Source: Deltaproteobacteria bacterium (GTDB lineage: Bacteria > Myxococcota_A > UBA9160 > SZUA-336). Taken from it: a DNA stretch of 7,703 nt. The stretch spans positions 1-7,703 of the forward strand of contig DAOVBF010000051.1 of NCBI GenBank assembly GCA_030673955.1, read 5' to 3'. Under the pieces are notes generated by a model. The model searched no databases. It saw only the letters and a program-made list of their open reading frames with translations, and was not told the origin of the DNA. The stretch's first letter is position 1. Each line of letters opens with the position of its first letter. Below are positions 7,473 through 7,703 of this stretch, one piece after another. The translations under genes and the position numbers were made by a program.

Positions 7473-7500
7473 TTGACCTGCGGCTCTGGGTGCCTAGAAA
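7473..7500 (+). promoter_or_regulatory. Candidate sigma-70 promoter for the oxidase operon
   Basis: TTGACC (7473-7478) and TAGAAA (7495-7500) are separated by 16 bp and lie directly after the hairpin. The -35 matches the consensus in five of six positions, the -10 in four of six. Transcription from here would give coxB a 5' leader of roughly 75-80 bases. It could allow the oxidase genes to be expressed separately from the upstream membrane protein gene. Confidence 0.4.
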
Positions 7501-7584
7501 CAGTGCACACGGCCCATCGGACTTCTCCAAATCCGGCTGGCCCAGCGCTGGGTTCGGTCACAGCCATGCAAAGGAGCTGAATCC

Positions 7585-7703
7585 GTGCTGAGCTGGCTCC
7601 CCGCAGCCGCCTCGAGCTATGCGGGCGACATCGATCGCCTCCTCGTCCTAATCACCGTGATCGTGGGGGTCTGGTTCATCGCAGCGGAGGCCTGCCTCGT
7701 CTA
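7585..7703 (+). CDS. coxB: Cytochrome c oxidase subunit II, N-terminus only (cut by window edge)
   Basis: Subunit II carries the CuA centre that takes electrons from cytochrome c in aa3/caa3-type heme-copper oxidases. Only 39 residues are visible: LSWLPAAASSYAGDIDRL, followed by the start of the first membrane helix (LVLITVIVGVWFIAAEACLV). The pattern of a short LSWLP-AAS-YA-DID segment leading into an ITVIVGVWF helix is characteristic of bacterial subunit II N-termini; the diagnostic CuA motif lies beyond the window. The start is GTG at 7585-7587, with AAGGAG (7571-7576) eight bases upstream. The remaining oxidase subunits are expected to follow to the right. Confidence is limited by the short length seen. 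Confidence 0.72.
   Translation, partial: MLSWLPAAASSYAGDIDRLLVLITVIVGVWFIAAEACLV

Noticed and set aside
6698..7567. Minus-strand frame of 289 codons across the membrane protein gene and both flanks
   Set aside because: Its product is low-complexity and rich in Glu, Gln and Arg. It would also run through the plus-strand promoter, while the plus frame gives four clean membrane helices behind a strong ribosome binding site.
7566..7580. Four-codon ATG frame overlapping the coxB ribosome binding site
   Set aside because: Too short to mean anything without conservation, and it has no ribosome binding site of its own.

Overview
The window is GC-rich bacterial DNA with tightly packed genes. It holds two divergent blocks separated by a short intergenic region at 6686-6868. 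High GC, frequent GTG/TTG starts and the mix of gene types suggest a free-living heterotroph with aerobic respiration, for example a deltaproteobacterial, myxococcal or Binatota-like lineage. That placement is inferred from general resemblance, not from a search.

The minus-strand block (6685 down to 1) reads as one operon, with junctions of 20, 22 and 20 bp: a cytoplasmic type-I sulfatase, a cytoplasmic family GH3 beta-xylosidase/beta-glucosidase, xylulokinase (xylB) and xylose isomerase (xylA, which runs off the left edge about 20 residues short of its end). Read as a pathway, the GH3 enzyme releases D-xylose from imported xylo-oligosaccharides, XylA isomerises it to D-xylulose, and XylB phosphorylates that to D-xylulose 5-phosphate for the pentose phosphate pathway. 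The sulfatase at the head of the operon is the unexpected member. It suggests that the imported sugar, or a xylose-bearing glycoside, carries sulfate esters. No transporter, regulator or sulfatase-activating enzyme lies in the window.

The plus-strand block starts with a TTG-initiated gene for a four-helix integral membrane protein of unknown function (6869-7408). It is preceded by an extended -10 promoter carrying a 20-bp near-perfect palindrome, a likely operator. After a 176-bp gap with a strong hairpin and a plausible promoter, a second plus-strand gene begins at 7585. Its first 39 residues look like the N-terminus of cytochrome c oxidase subunit II (coxB), so the right edge probably enters a terminal oxidase operon.

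No tRNA, rRNA, CRISPR array, insertion sequence or long repeat was seen. The most interesting points are the link between a sulfatase and intracellular xylose catabolism, and the promoter palindrome ahead of the membrane protein gene.
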